From Bacillota bacterium (GTDB lineage: Bacteria; Bacillota; UBA994; UBA5500), in NCBI GenBank assembly GCA_023436245.1, contig JAEZJZ010000046.1, positions 1 to 64,000 on the forward strand: a stretch of DNA of 64,000 bases, read 5' to 3'. Positions 23,887-32,040 of the stretch are shown here, piece by piece; positions within the stretch are counted from its first letter, which is position 1, and each line of letters starts with the position of its first letter. The notes under the pieces were generated by a model that saw nothing but the letters and a program-made list of their open reading frames with translations, made no database searches and was not told the origin of the DNA. The position numbers and the translations under genes were made by a program.

Positions 23887-24660
23887 CTACTGCAATAGCT
23901 GCAGCAACTGCTCACGGCACTCCATCGCCGCCTGGTAACCGAGGCGAATATAGTGGTCGGTTCTGGTCAAGTCGATCAGGCTCTCCCCAGCCATCTTCGG
24001 CACAATAGACACATCAGCCTCGCATGACTCCACGACACTCAACTGCCGCTGCATGATTTCGAAGGAGCGCATCATCACGCCCATGATGCCGTCAATCTGT
24101 GCACTAGCGGCCGCAGATGCGTAAAGATCGACCGCAATCACTAGCTCAGCCCCCAGCTCCCGCGTTGTCTGCACCGGCACATTCTCCACTAGGCCTCCGT
24201 CCACCAATAGTTGTTCACCCCACTGCACCGGCTCGAACACGCCGGGGATAGAACAACTGGCGCGTACCGCCCTGGCCACACTGCCATGCGACAGCACCAC
24301 CCGCTCTGCAGAGTGCAGGTCGGTGCACACGGCGGCAAACGGAACGGCTAACGCATCAAAGTTGTGGCCGTGCAACAACTCCCCGAGTAGCTTCTCCATG
24401 CGCTCGTTACCCAACAAGCTGCGCCTCGGAACGAGTAGCTGGCTGAGATCCCGCCAACTCGTGCTGCGCGCCAGACCGGCCAACTGGTCGGGCGAATAGC
24501 CTGCAGCATAGAGCGCGCCAATGATACTGCCACTGCTGGTGCCAGCCACGCAATGCACCGGGACGCCGATTTCGCGGAGAGCCTGGAGAATGCCAATGTG
24601 TGCGATTCCACGCGCCGCTCCCCCACCTAAAGCCAATCCAATCTGTCGCAAAGCTTCCAT
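23887..24660 (-). CDS. Patatin-like phospholipase (RssA type)
   Basis: About 257 residues. It shows the patatin signature: oxyanion loop G-G-G-A-A-R-G, nucleophile motif G-T-S-S-G-S and the catalytic aspartate in D-G-G-L. These serine hydrolases act on lipids at the inner face of the membrane; RssA-like members are mostly uncharacterised. ATG 24660 gives the family-typical start 7 residues before the G-L-A-L-G-G-G segment, though its purine run (AAAGGGG) directly abuts the ATG; in-frame starts at 24681 and 24699 are alternatives. Confidence 0.88.
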   Translation of the reverse strand: MEALRQIGLALGGGAARGIAHIGILQALREIGVPVHCVAGTSSGSIIGALYAAGYSPDQLAGLARSTSWRDLSQLLVPRRSLLGNERMEKLLGELLHGHNFDALAVPFAAVCTDLHSAERVVLSHGSVARAVRASCSIPGVFEPVQWGEQLLVDGGLVENVPVQTTRELGAELVIAVDLYASAAASAQIDGIMGVMMRSFEIMQRQLSVVESCEADVSIVPKMAGESLIDLTRTDHYIRLGYQAAMECREQLLQLLQ

Positions 24661-24721
24661 CCCCTTTCTCTCTACACACATTATCAGCCGGCGATTCACG
24701 TAAGAATTAGCAGGGAGATCG

Positions 24722-24754
24722 ATAGCGAATCAATATTCTAAATATTATCGCTAT
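24722..24754. promoter_or_regulatory. Imperfect inverted repeat upstream of the DUF6754 operon
   Basis: ATAGCGA (24722-24728) and TCGCTAT (24748-24754) enclose AATATT and AATATT, giving an AT-rich near-palindrome between divergent genes. It may be an operator; function unproven. Confidence 0.35.
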
Positions 24755-24831
24755 TACAGCAGGAGAAGGGTCCCTGGTGGACGAATAATCAATCAACTCA
24801 AAGACTTCTGCTGTCTAAACATTCCCATGAC

Positions 24832-24847
24832 TTGCATTATTATGCAA
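24832..24847. promoter_or_regulatory. Short palindrome upstream of the DUF6754 operon
   Basis: TTGCAT-TATT-ATGCAA, a perfect 6-bp inverted repeat about 65 nt before the operon start, is an operator or promoter candidate. Confidence 0.35.
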
Positions 24848-24912
24848 TAGAGAACTGCGGCTGCTGAGGGCATAAACTCAGCCACCCAGAAACTGTAGGA
24901 AAGGAGGTGAAA

Positions 24913-25692
24913 ATGATGAACCCAGGAACCATCTTCGTATTCTGCACTTTGTTGGCCTTTGGCGGATTGGTGATCGGCGTCCTCCTGGCGACACAGAAGG
25001 GAAAGATGCGGCCGAAGATTCGGCGCATTCCGGCCCTCGATTCCATTGAGGAGGCTGTGGGTCGTGCCACGGAAATGGGTCGCCCGGTGCACTTCACCAC
25101 CGGTTACGGCGAAATCACCACTTCGACCGCTCCGCAGACGTTTGCTTCCTTTGCAGTACTGGAGCATGTGGTCGGTTTGACTGCCAAGTACAACACCCAG
25201 TTGATCGTCTCCATCAAGTCAGCAGAGTCCTTCCCGCTGACACAGGAACTGGTGCGCCAGGCCTACTTGGCCTCCGGCAAGCCTGACATGTTCAAGGAGG
25301 ATACCGTCCGCTTCATCTCCACGGCTCAGTTCGCATGGGCGGCCGGCGTGCTCGGCATCTTCAACCGCGAAAAGGTAGCGGCCAATATCATGATCGGTTA
25401 CTTCATGGCCGAGTCCCTACTGTTCGCCGAAGGCGGCGCTCAGGTGGGAGCCATTCAAGTTGCCGGAACTGGTAACTTGGCTCAGACCGCTTTCTTCGTG
25501 GCTGCTTGCGACTACACGCTGATCGGTGAAGAACTCTATGCCGGCGGCGCCTATCTGTCTCAGGATCTGAAGCAGATCGGCAGTCTCGGCGGTCAAGACT
25601 ATGTCAAACTGGTGACCATGGCCTTCATCGTCCTCGGGACTATCCTGGCGACGGCAAAGAGCACGTGGTTGGTTGATCTGATGAAGAAGTAA
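24913..25692 (+). CDS. DUF6754 membrane protein, first gene of a four-gene membrane operon
   Basis: 259 residues. One membrane helix at the N-terminus (T-I-F-V-F-C-T-L-L-A-F-G-G-L-V-I-G-V-L-L), a soluble region (R-P-V-H-F-T-T-G-Y-G, A-E-S-F-P-L-T-Q-E-L-V), then Gly/Ala-rich segments (F-A-W-A-A-G-V-L-G-I-F-N-R-E-K-V-A-A-N) and a last membrane helix (V-T-M-A-F-I-V-L-G-T-I-L-A-T). It matches the uncharacterised family DUF6754. AGGAGGTGAAA precedes ATG 24913. Three further membrane proteins follow at short spacing with a ribosome site each, so the four probably form one complex. No enzymatic motif is evident. Confidence 0.75.
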   Translation: MMNPGTIFVFCTLLAFGGLVIGVLLATQKGKMRPKIRRIPALDSIEEAVGRATEMGRPVHFTTGYGEITTSTAPQTFASFAVLEHVVGLTAKYNTQLIVSIKSAESFPLTQELVRQAYLASGKPDMFKEDTVRFISTAQFAWAAGVLGIFNREKVAANIMIGYFMAESLLFAEGGAQVGAIQVAGTGNLAQTAFFVAACDYTLIGEELYAGGAYLSQDLKQIGSLGGQDYVKLVTMAFIVLGTILATAKSTWLVDLMKK

Positions 25693-25722
25693 ACCAAACC
25701 CAAGGGAAAGGGGGTGCAATCA

Positions 25723-26379
25723 GTGCGCAGAACGGTTCCACTAGTAATCGTCTCTTTGGTCGGATTCCTGCTGCTCTCAGCGTATTTCTTTAACTTCGCC
25801 ATTCCCGGCACAGGCACCGACTTGAAAGGCGTGTCCAGCACTATCACCAACTGGGGAGTCATCGTCGCCGCTTTCGCTGTGGGCTTGGCCTCAGTCAACC
25901 TGATCAGGATTCACATGGCCAAGGTAACCCGCCAGAGGGCAGACTGGATACACAGCCTGGCGCTAATCGTGACCATGTTCCTGTTCATTATCGTCGGTGT
26001 CTATTCAAAACACAATCCAGACAGCGCATCTGCCAAGGCTCTATTCCAGAACTTGTTCGATTATTCCTATAGCCCGTTCGGCTCGGCAATGTTCGCCATC
26101 CTGGGTTTCTATGTTGCCTCTGCGTCTTACCGCGCCTTCCGTATGCGCAGCTTCGAGGCCAGCTTGCTGCTCATCGCAGCCGTCCTGGTAATGATGGGTA
26201 ACGCCCCAATCGGAGCTCTCATTTGGAACAAATTCCCGGTTATTGGCAACTGGCTGCTGTCAGTTGTGAACATGACCGGCCAGCGCGGAATCACCATCGG
26301 AGTCGCTATCGGCGGTTTTGCCACCAGTATGCGCGTTCTGCTCGGGTTCGACCGCGGCCATCTCGGCATCGGCGACTGA
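25723..26379 (+). CDS. Multi-pass membrane protein of the DUF6754 operon (second gene)
   Basis: 219 residues with about six membrane helices (V-P-L-V-I-V-S-L-V-G-F-L-L, N-W-G-V-I-V-A-A-F-A-V-G-L, A-L-I-V-T-M-F-L-F-I-I-V-G-V, A-M-F-A-I-L-G-F-Y-V-A-S-A, L-L-L-I-A-A-V-L-V-M-M-G, I-T-I-G-V-A-I-G-G). The loop between the third and fourth has K-H-N-P-D-S-A. No family recognised. GTG 25723 is chosen for its spacing to AAAGGGGG; a GTG at 25714 is possible. It starts 30 nt after the DUF6754 gene. Confidence 0.75.
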   Translation: MRRTVPLVIVSLVGFLLLSAYFFNFAIPGTGTDLKGVSSTITNWGVIVAAFAVGLASVNLIRIHMAKVTRQRADWIHSLALIVTMFLFIIVGVYSKHNPDSASAKALFQNLFDYSYSPFGSAMFAILGFYVASASYRAFRMRSFEASLLLIAAVLVMMGNAPIGALIWNKFPVIGNWLLSVVNMTGQRGITIGVAIGGFATSMRVLLGFDRGHLGIGD

Positions 26380-26404
26380 GTGAGAGGAAAGGAGGTGCTC
26401 TTTC

Positions 26405-27226
26405 GTGCTAGAACGCTTACAGAACGTTGACCGCCGTATCATCTATGTGATCCTGTTGATCGTCTGCTTCGTGCCGATGGCCAAACCGATCGGCATTCCT
26501 CTGCAAGTCAATACTACAACGCAAATGGTCTACGACATTGTGGAGGGCCTGGATCCGGCCACGGACAGGGTGCTATTTGTGATGGACTACTCAGTCGGCG
26601 GTTCGGCTGACGTTCATCCGCAGGCAGTGGCAGTGGCCAAGCACTTGGCGAAGCGCCATATTCCCACGGTGATGGTCTCCTTTGTCGACAGCGGCACCAT
26701 GTTCACCGAACAGATCATCACCATGCTGGGCGACCAGGTTACCTACGGCGTTGATGTCGTCAACTTAGGTTACATGGCCGGCATGGAGACTGCTGTCAAA
26801 GCATTCGTGGAGAACCCCAAGACATCTTTCACCCTTGACTACAACGGGAATCAGGTCGCCAGCCTGCCGATCATGCAGAGCGTGAGTGACATCCAGGATT
26901 TCTCGTTCATCATCGACTTCCAAACCGGTAACCCCGGCTACCAGGACTTCCTGCGGCAGTTGCCCGCTGGCATGTCCTATGCAGCCGGCATCGTCACGGT
27001 GAGTGTGCCGAACGTGATGCCTTACCTCAGTTCCGGTCAGCTCTCCGGCCTGCTCCAGGGCCTGCGCGGAGCAGCTGAGTACGAGGTTCTGCTTAAGGAG
27101 CCAGGCGATGGCGCGGCCATGATGGATGCCCAATCCATGGCGCACATGGTCATCATCCTGTTTATTGTCGTCGGCAATGCTGCCTATTTTCTGAACAAGA
27201 AATCGGCTGCCAAGCCGAAAGCCTAG
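26405..27226 (+). CDS. Membrane-tethered extracytoplasmic protein of the DUF6754 operon (third gene)
   Basis: 273 residues: an N-terminal membrane helix (I-I-Y-V-I-L-L-I-V-C-F-V-P-M), a soluble domain of about 190 residues and a C-terminal membrane helix (H-M-V-I-I-L-F-I-V-V-G-N-A-A). The soluble domain has alternating strands and helices (R-V-L-F-V-M-D-Y-S-V-G-G, I-P-T-V-M-V-S-F-V-D-S-G-T, D-F-S-F-I-I-D-F-Q-T-G-N-P-G), reminiscent of a Rossmann-like fold. It probably faces outside the membrane. Starts with GTG after AAAGGAGG. No known family. Confidence 0.7.
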   Translation: MLERLQNVDRRIIYVILLIVCFVPMAKPIGIPLQVNTTTQMVYDIVEGLDPATDRVLFVMDYSVGGSADVHPQAVAVAKHLAKRHIPTVMVSFVDSGTMFTEQIITMLGDQVTYGVDVVNLGYMAGMETAVKAFVENPKTSFTLDYNGNQVASLPIMQSVSDIQDFSFIIDFQTGNPGYQDFLRQLPAGMSYAAGIVTVSVPNVMPYLSSGQLSGLLQGLRGAAEYEVLLKEPGDGAAMMDAQSMAHMVIILFIVVGNAAYFLNKKSAAKPKA

Positions 27227-27248
27227 CGCTCAGTGAGGAGGTGAAACA

Positions 27249-27851
27249 ATGAACGTTTCGACTAACCCCTGGGTGTGGTTCATGGGCATAGGCATGCTCG
27301 CGCTCTTTTCCTTTATCTTTAAGGAGAATCAGGCCTACCGCCTGTTCGAGCATATCTATGTGGGCGCCGCAGCCGGCTACGCCGTGGTGATCAACTACGG
27401 CAACATCGTCGACCGGGCTTGGACGCCTTTGGTCGAGAAGGGCGAAATGAGCCTAATCTTCCCCATCGCGTTGGGGTTACTGCTGTACACGCGCTTCATC
27501 AAATCGATTTCCTGGCTGAGTCGCTGGTCGATGTCCTTCCTGCTGGGGATCGGCGTCGGAATCTCCGTCTACGGCACGCTGCAGTCTCAGTTGATTGCGC
27601 AGTCCAAAGCCGCGATGATGCCACTGACCTCCATCAACAACGTGATCATGTTCGTGGGAGTACTCTCCGTCATCTTCTACTTCTTCTTCGCCATGGAGCA
27701 GAAGGGAGCCGCGCGTGAGGTCTCCAGAATTGGCCGCTACGTGATGATGATTACCTTCGGAGTCGCGTTCGGAAACGTGGTCATGGGCCGCATTTCGCTC
27801 CTGCTGGGATGTATCAATGATATCTTCGGCAAGTGGCTGGGGATTATCTAG
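27249..27851 (+). CDS. Multi-pass membrane protein of the DUF6754 operon (fourth gene)
   Basis: 200 residues and about six or seven membrane helices (G-I-G-M-L-A-L-F-S-F-I-F, A-A-A-G-Y-A-V-V-I-N-Y, L-I-F-P-I-A-L-G-L-L-L, F-L-L-G-I-G-V-G-I-S-V-Y-G, V-I-M-F-V-G-V-L-S-V-I-F-Y-F-F-F, Y-V-M-M-I-T-F-G-V-A-F-G). It starts 22 nt after the third gene with GAGGAGG upstream, and the operon ends at a 16-bp terminator. No family recognised. Confidence 0.72.
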   Translation: MNVSTNPWVWFMGIGMLALFSFIFKENQAYRLFEHIYVGAAAGYAVVINYGNIVDRAWTPLVEKGEMSLIFPIALGLLLYTRFIKSISWLSRWSMSFLLGIGVGISVYGTLQSQLIAQSKAAMMPLTSINNVIMFVGVLSVIFYFFFAMEQKGAAREVSRIGRYVMMITFGVAFGNVVMGRISLLLGCINDIFGKWLGII

Positions 27852-27865
27852 CTGACATCATCAAT

Positions 27866-27901
27866 AACAAGGCCCCGCAGTTCGCACTGCGGGGCCTTGT
27901 T
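27866..27901. terminator. Bidirectional terminator ending the membrane operon
   Basis: A perfect 16-bp stem (27866-27881 with 27886-27901) and TCGC loop, between convergent genes. Confidence 0.9.
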
Positions 27902-27924
27902 TGCGCTCCAAACTCTACCCACCG

Positions 27925-29211
27925 TCAATCCAGGCGGCTGATAATGGTCAAAGCCGGCCGCAACCGCTCCAGCAACCCTGCCAGTTCCGGATCCGATGCC
28001 ATCTCCTCCATCACCCTCGCCGCCGCCTGGGAAATCACCCCCGGCCCCCAGTACTTGATGCCACCCTGACGATCCAGTTTGGCAGCCCGATACTGGCAGA
28101 GATAGCCGAGCAAAACCAAGCGATAGTAGACCGCCAACCGGGTCATCTGCTGCTCGTATTCCGCCGTTTCTGACTCACTCAGATCGCGGTGACTGAGGTA
28201 ATACTGGAACAAGCTGAGTTCATCCTCCGCGCCCAGACCAGTGGCTGGGTCGCAAACCAGCTCAATCGCATCAAAGGCGGAAACATCGGAGCGAACACCA
28301 TCCCAACTGATGCGGTTAGCCGTTTTGCCCTGCATGAAAAAGGCACGGGGAGAGCTGTCCACTAGTCTCAAGCCAATCTCAGCCTCTGTCGTGCGGAACA
28401 GCGGTTCGGCGGCATCAATGATCTCGAAGAACTCTTCGCGGCTGACTGGAGCCCCCACTTTCTCCCAAGACGACAGAGAATTCTGCAGTTCATCCCGGAT
28501 CTTCTTTTCGAAGTGTCCTGCTCCGGGTGGGAAGAACCCCACGCTGTCCTTGCCGCGATCATGGAATGTGGCCAGATCGGCGAGCACAGACTGCAGCAAA
28601 GCCAGGCGCCCGCCCTGTTCAGACTGTTGCAGTAGGTCGTCTAAGCGGCTCGTTCCCACGCCCTCAGTCAGGGTAATCAACTTCTTCGCATCATGGGCGA
28701 TCAAACGCGGGAAGAACACCCCGATCTGGTTCAATCGCCGCAGGCCTTGGAGTTCAGCATCAACCTGCGCCTTCTTGGCGGCCAACACCTGCTCCTCCTT
28801 GGTCAGATCCTTGAATGGATCCTCCTTCAGACGCTCCAAGTAATCGCCACGCTGCATGGCCATCGGCGAGGACGAGGGGTCGATCATCATCTCATCGGCC
28901 CCGGGGCGCGAGTTACGTTCTCTCTCGCGCTGCAACGACTCCAGTGGGTAGACGATCTGTGCCAGCAATGGACGTTTGCTGCCGTCAGCAAATCCGGCAA
29001 CCATACTGTAATACACCCGTTCCTCGGCTTGATCTGCGCCAGCCGGGCCAAGGGCCAGGCGACTCACCTGCAGTCGCGTCGGGCCCTGCCCCCGTAGATC
29101 CTTGACATAGCGACCAACGAAGTTTCTATTCAGACGGAGATCGCCCGGGTGATTGATCCTCCAAATGAGCAAAACGATGAAAACCAGCAGGACAGCATAG
29201 AGCATTGCCAT
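27925..29211 (-). CDS. Membrane-anchored protein of unknown function
   Basis: 428 residues. A single N-terminal membrane helix (A-V-L-L-V-F-I-V-L-L-I-W) is followed by a cytoplasm-sized soluble part, charged linker segments (E-R-E-R-N-S-R-P, K-A-Q-V-D-A-E-L) and a helical C-terminal domain. A short stretch (V-L-A-D-L-A-T-F-H-D-R-G-K-D) faintly resembles the catalytic region of aminoglycoside-phosphotransferase-like kinases, and S-W-D-G-V-R-S-D-V-S-A-F-D could be the metal-binding part. This is too weak for a call. GGAGG is 7 nt before ATG 29211. It is convergent with the DUF6754 operon and shares its terminator. Confidence 0.65.
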   Translation of the reverse strand: MAMLYAVLLVFIVLLIWRINHPGDLRLNRNFVGRYVKDLRGQGPTRLQVSRLALGPAGADQAEERVYYSMVAGFADGSKRPLLAQIVYPLESLQRERERNSRPGADEMMIDPSSSPMAMQRGDYLERLKEDPFKDLTKEEQVLAAKKAQVDAELQGLRRLNQIGVFFPRLIAHDAKKLITLTEGVGTSRLDDLLQQSEQGGRLALLQSVLADLATFHDRGKDSVGFFPPGAGHFEKKIRDELQNSLSSWEKVGAPVSREEFFEIIDAAEPLFRTTEAEIGLRLVDSSPRAFFMQGKTANRISWDGVRSDVSAFDAIELVCDPATGLGAEDELSLFQYYLSHRDLSESETAEYEQQMTRLAVYYRLVLLGYLCQYRAAKLDRQGGIKYWGPGVISQAAARVMEEMASDPELAGLLERLRPALTIISRLD

Positions 29212-29229
29212 ATGTCAACCTCCAAAACT

Positions 29230-29248
29230 GGATCGGGTGCACCGATCC
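29230..29248 (-). terminator. Hairpin downstream of fprA
   Basis: GGATCGG (29230-29236) and CCGATCC (29242-29248) make a 7-bp stem. The space 29249-29443 between this hairpin and fprA holds no gene I can support. Confidence 0.35.
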
Positions 29249-29443
29249 ATGGCCATTTAGCCAACCTGCACAGAGGCGCCGAAAGACATCGGACTCGGGC
29301 GCGCCAGTGCATTTCGCCACTGCATCATTTCGGCAGGGGCGAACGCTAATCCTGCTCGCGCTGTGTCAAAATACGACATCGGCAACGTTCGGAGTGCATT
29401 CTCTGCTACCGATGCTACAACCTGCTTATCGAATGACACCGCG

Positions 29444-30634
29444 CTACAGCTTGGCTGCTTCAGCCAGTTCGTGACCCACCTTGACTAGGTTGGCTATCTC
29501 GGCTTCTTTCGGATTCCAACGCATGGAGACCCCATCGCCGAGCAAGCTCCAGCCAATCCGCTGCAGATAGTGATTGATGGCCGCCACCGATCCGCCGCCC
29601 CAGCCCTCAGAGCCGAAGGCAATCGCTGTCTTGCCGGCTGGTTTGAGGCCAGCCAGGTCGTCCAGCAAGGGGGCTACTGTAGCCAACATCCCGCGATTGG
29701 TTGTGGGCGATCCAATGGCGACCGCCCTGGCCGACTGAATCGCCGCGATCAAGTCGTTGCGATCTGTCTTCGAGATTCGGAACAATTGATACTCCACTCC
29801 GCTAGCAGCTACCCCCGCGGCTATGGCATTGGCCATGCGGGCTGTGCTTTCCCACATGGTGTCGTAAGCGATGACCACTTTGGCCTGACGAGACTCCTGG
29901 GACCAGTTCTGATAGGCCTGCAAAATGCGATTTGGGTCCTGGCGGAAGATGACGCCGTGGCTGGGGCAAATCTGCTTGATAGGCAACTGCAGTTCCCCCA
30001 CTTCCTGCAGTTTCTTGGCAACCAGCCGAGAAAACGGAGTGAGGATGTTGGCATAGTACTTGGTCGCCTCTTGCATGACTACTGACATATCCACCTCATC
30101 ATCAAAGCGACCGGAACTGGCGTAGTGCTGACCAAACGCATCGTTGGGCATGAGAATCGCGTCTTCCTTGATGTAGGTGAACATGCTATCCGGCCAGTGC
30201 AGCATGGGTGCCTCCAGGAAGGTGAGGGTCCGCTTGCCCAGTTTGACCTCATCGAAGGTCTTGAGGACATTGTAGTCCCAGTTCTGATGAAACTGTTGGG
30301 TCAGGAACTCTGCCCCTTTCGCGGTGCAGTAGAGCTTTGCCTCCTTGGCCGTGTCCATTACCAGCGGCAGAGCACCGGAGTGGTCGACCTCGCTGTGGTT
30401 ACTGATCACGCGTGTGATGCGCGCCGGATCGATCACCTCTGCTATGTTGCGCAGCAGTTCGTTGGCAAACGGCGTGTAGACAGTGTCGACCAGCGCGACC
30501 TCGTCATCGACGATCAGGTAGGCGTTGTAGGTTGTGCCTCGGTGGGTGGAATAGGCCGGGCCGTGAAAATAGCGAATATCCCAATCGATCGCTCCCACCC
30601 AGTAGACGTTCGGAGCGACTTCCCTTACCGGCAT
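29444..30634 (-). CDS. fprA: FprA-type flavodiiron protein
   Basis: 396 residues. The N-terminal metallo-beta-lactamase-like domain carries the di-iron ligands H-S-E-V-D-H-S-G, a later histidine (M-L-H-W-P-D), the aspartate of P-N-D-A-F-G-Q-H and C-P-S-H-G. The C-terminal flavodoxin domain (from about 250: V-V-I-A-Y-D-T-M-W-E-S-T-A, G-S-P-T-T-N-R-G, G-S-E-G-W-G-G-G) binds FMN. Flavodiiron proteins reduce O2 to water or NO to N2O and protect anaerobes. No rubredoxin gene adjoins. ATG 30634 has AGGAGGG about 9 nt upstream; the ATG six bases earlier is too close. Confidence 0.95.
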   Translation of the reverse strand: MPVREVAPNVYWVGAIDWDIRYFHGPAYSTHRGTTYNAYLIVDDEVALVDTVYTPFANELLRNIAEVIDPARITRVISNHSEVDHSGALPLVMDTAKEAKLYCTAKGAEFLTQQFHQNWDYNVLKTFDEVKLGKRTLTFLEAPMLHWPDSMFTYIKEDAILMPNDAFGQHYASSGRFDDEVDMSVVMQEATKYYANILTPFSRLVAKKLQEVGELQLPIKQICPSHGVIFRQDPNRILQAYQNWSQESRQAKVVIAYDTMWESTARMANAIAAGVAASGVEYQLFRISKTDRNDLIAAIQSARAVAIGSPTTNRGMLATVAPLLDDLAGLKPAGKTAIAFGSEGWGGGSVAAINHYLQRIGWSLLGDGVSMRWNPKEAEIANLVKVGHELAEAAKL

Positions 30635-30718
30635 TTGCATGCCCTCCTCTCAGACTCCGATTAGCTAGTCCTAGTGTCTGCTTTCGCAGGTCATTTCTTG
30701 CAGCAAACATCAAGAGTA

Positions 30719-30749
30719 AGGGCCGTGTCGGTCAAATCGACACGGCCCT
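30719..30749. terminator. Terminator of the DUF483 gene
   Basis: A perfect 12-bp stem (30719-30730 with 30738-30749) and 7-nt loop, just past the stop of the minus-strand gene, followed there by TTACTCTTG. Confidence 0.75.
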
Positions 30750-30763
30750 CAATGCATTCTTGC

Positions 30764-31681
30764 TTAGCGCTGTTCACGGAAGGATTGTCCCCTGACTGTC
30801 ACCTGACGCAGGTGCTGGTTGATCACCTCGGGATAGCTCTGCACCGCATCCCGGTTTTCCCGGAGCAACTGATCATATTCCTGACCGAGCTGATGGTTGA
30901 TCACAGACAGCTCCCCAAACGCGTGCTTTCCCAGACCGGCAGCCTGCTCACAATCGGGAGAACAGGGAAAGAAGTTCTTGGTGAAATAGGCCCAAGGTTC
31001 CCGCTTGTCAGCAGGAATGCTGAGCAACTCGTAGGCCGCCCTGGTCTCAACGTTGACCTCACCCGCGCGATTGTCCCGATATGCTTGAATGCAGCAAGAG
31101 GGATAACCGAGCAACCGTCCCAGCTTGGCGAGATAATCTGGCGACTGTTCTTCCGGGTAAATGAGCAGCGCCAGTGGGGTCGAGCGGGTGGCCCGTTTGT
31201 GCAGCTCCTCTTTGATGCGCAAGCGTTCGGCCATCAGCTCGTGCAGTTCATCCTCCACGGAGGGGCTCCGGAAGAGATACATCTCCCGTACAGTCGGTCG
31301 GACCTCCCAGAAGAATGTGCGCAGGCCAAACGCTCTCGCCCAATAGAGCAATGCCTGATAACCTGCCGATTCCTCTACCACCTGCTGGTAGGCTTCCCGC
31401 ACCAGTTGGCGCTTCCAGGTGACGGGCCGCTGCCCCAAGTGCTGTAACTGCCATTTTGTTCTCTGCCACCAGCTCTGCTGTTCCAGTTCCTGCAGGCGAC
31501 TGCGATAACGGCTGTCTATCTGCAGACCCAGCTGCTCTCCGTCCGGCAGCTCGCCTGGTATGGTCAGCAAGCTCAACGGCTTGACGCCCAACGCTACCAG
31601 CAGGAACCCTTCAATCCGAATGCGGGGCGATATTCGCTCCTCTTGAACAAACCGTTCGATCAGCTGTGCCCTGGCTGGCAT
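30764..31681 (-). CDS. DUF483 family protein
   Basis: 305 residues. The C-terminal part has the DUF483 pattern L-L-G-Y-P-S-C-C-I-Q-A-Y and, about 45 residues on, F-F-P-C-S-P-D-C-E-Q-A; the cysteines probably bind a metal or form an active site. The N-terminal 150 residues are helical and charged. DUF483 occurs in archaea and scattered bacteria, function unknown. The start ATG has GGAGGAG nearby. No operon partner on this strand apart from the downstream fprA, which is separated by the terminator. Confidence 0.75.
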   Translation of the reverse strand: MPARAQLIERFVQEERISPRIRIEGFLLVALGVKPLSLLTIPGELPDGEQLGLQIDSRYRSRLQELEQQSWWQRTKWQLQHLGQRPVTWKRQLVREAYQQVVEESAGYQALLYWARAFGLRTFFWEVRPTVREMYLFRSPSVEDELHELMAERLRIKEELHKRATRSTPLALLIYPEEQSPDYLAKLGRLLGYPSCCIQAYRDNRAGEVNVETRAAYELLSIPADKREPWAYFTKNFFPCSPDCEQAAGLGKHAFGELSVINHQLGQEYDQLLRENRDAVQSYPEVINQHLRQVTVRGQSFREQR

Positions 31682-31860
31682 TTCGTCTCCTCCTCCAAGC
31701 GTGGCTCACACCTACTTCTCTAGACGCAAGATGATATCCTGCAAGGCGATCAGATTCAGCAACACGCCAGCAACCCCCTGTATCAATGCGATGACGGGCG
31801 ATTTCTCCCGCGTGGTAGTCCGCAGCGCGCGGGAACGTTCAGAAAGTCCGATTTCCCTAG

Positions 31861-31920
31861 GTGTCGTAGCACCACAGCATGCTGTGGCGCCGGGATTGGC
31901 TCGGCATGCCGATCCTCTAC
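31861..31920 (-). repeat. REP-like palindromic mosaic, copy 3
   Basis: Reverse orientation of the unit at 10771: CGTAGCACCACAGCATGCTGTGG, then GGCTCGGCATGCCGATCC and CTCTACG. Confidence 0.75.
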
Positions 31921-31971
31921 GATTGCCAAGTTGACTAGCCTCGCACGCTGTGGGCAACTTGGGCGGAATCA

Positions 31972-32001
31972 TTGACTGAAGGCCAAACAAGAAGATAGAA
32001 T
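31972..32001 (+). promoter_or_regulatory. Promoter of the DUF2087 regulator
   Basis: TTGACT (31972-31977), 18-nt spacer, TAGAAT (31996-32001). Immediately downstream is TGTCTAT-N14-AGAGACA, sharing TGTCTAT with the operator at 15926-15957. Confidence 0.6.
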
Positions 32002-32040
32002 GTCTATAAATCTCTATCGAGAGACAAGGGAGGACGAAAA

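Larger units (their letters stand above)
31682..32040. other. Gene-free interval with repeat and promoter
   Basis: It holds a REP-like block (31861-31920) and the promoter of the DUF2087 regulator. At 31712-31811 the minus strand reads S-P-V-I-A-L-I-Q-G-V-A-G-V-L-L-N-L-I-A-L-Q-D before a stop. This looks like the hydrophobic tail of a lost gene cut off by repeat sequence, but it has no start of its own. Confidence 0.4.

Noticed and set aside
29257..29439. 60-codon minus-strand frame just after fprA
   Set aside because: GTG start without ribosome site, mixed third-base composition and no recognisable feature; not strong enough to list as a gene.
31712..31990. 92-codon minus-strand frame
   Set aside because: Its upstream two thirds are the REP-like repeat; only the last about 25 codons look protein-like and there is no start for them.
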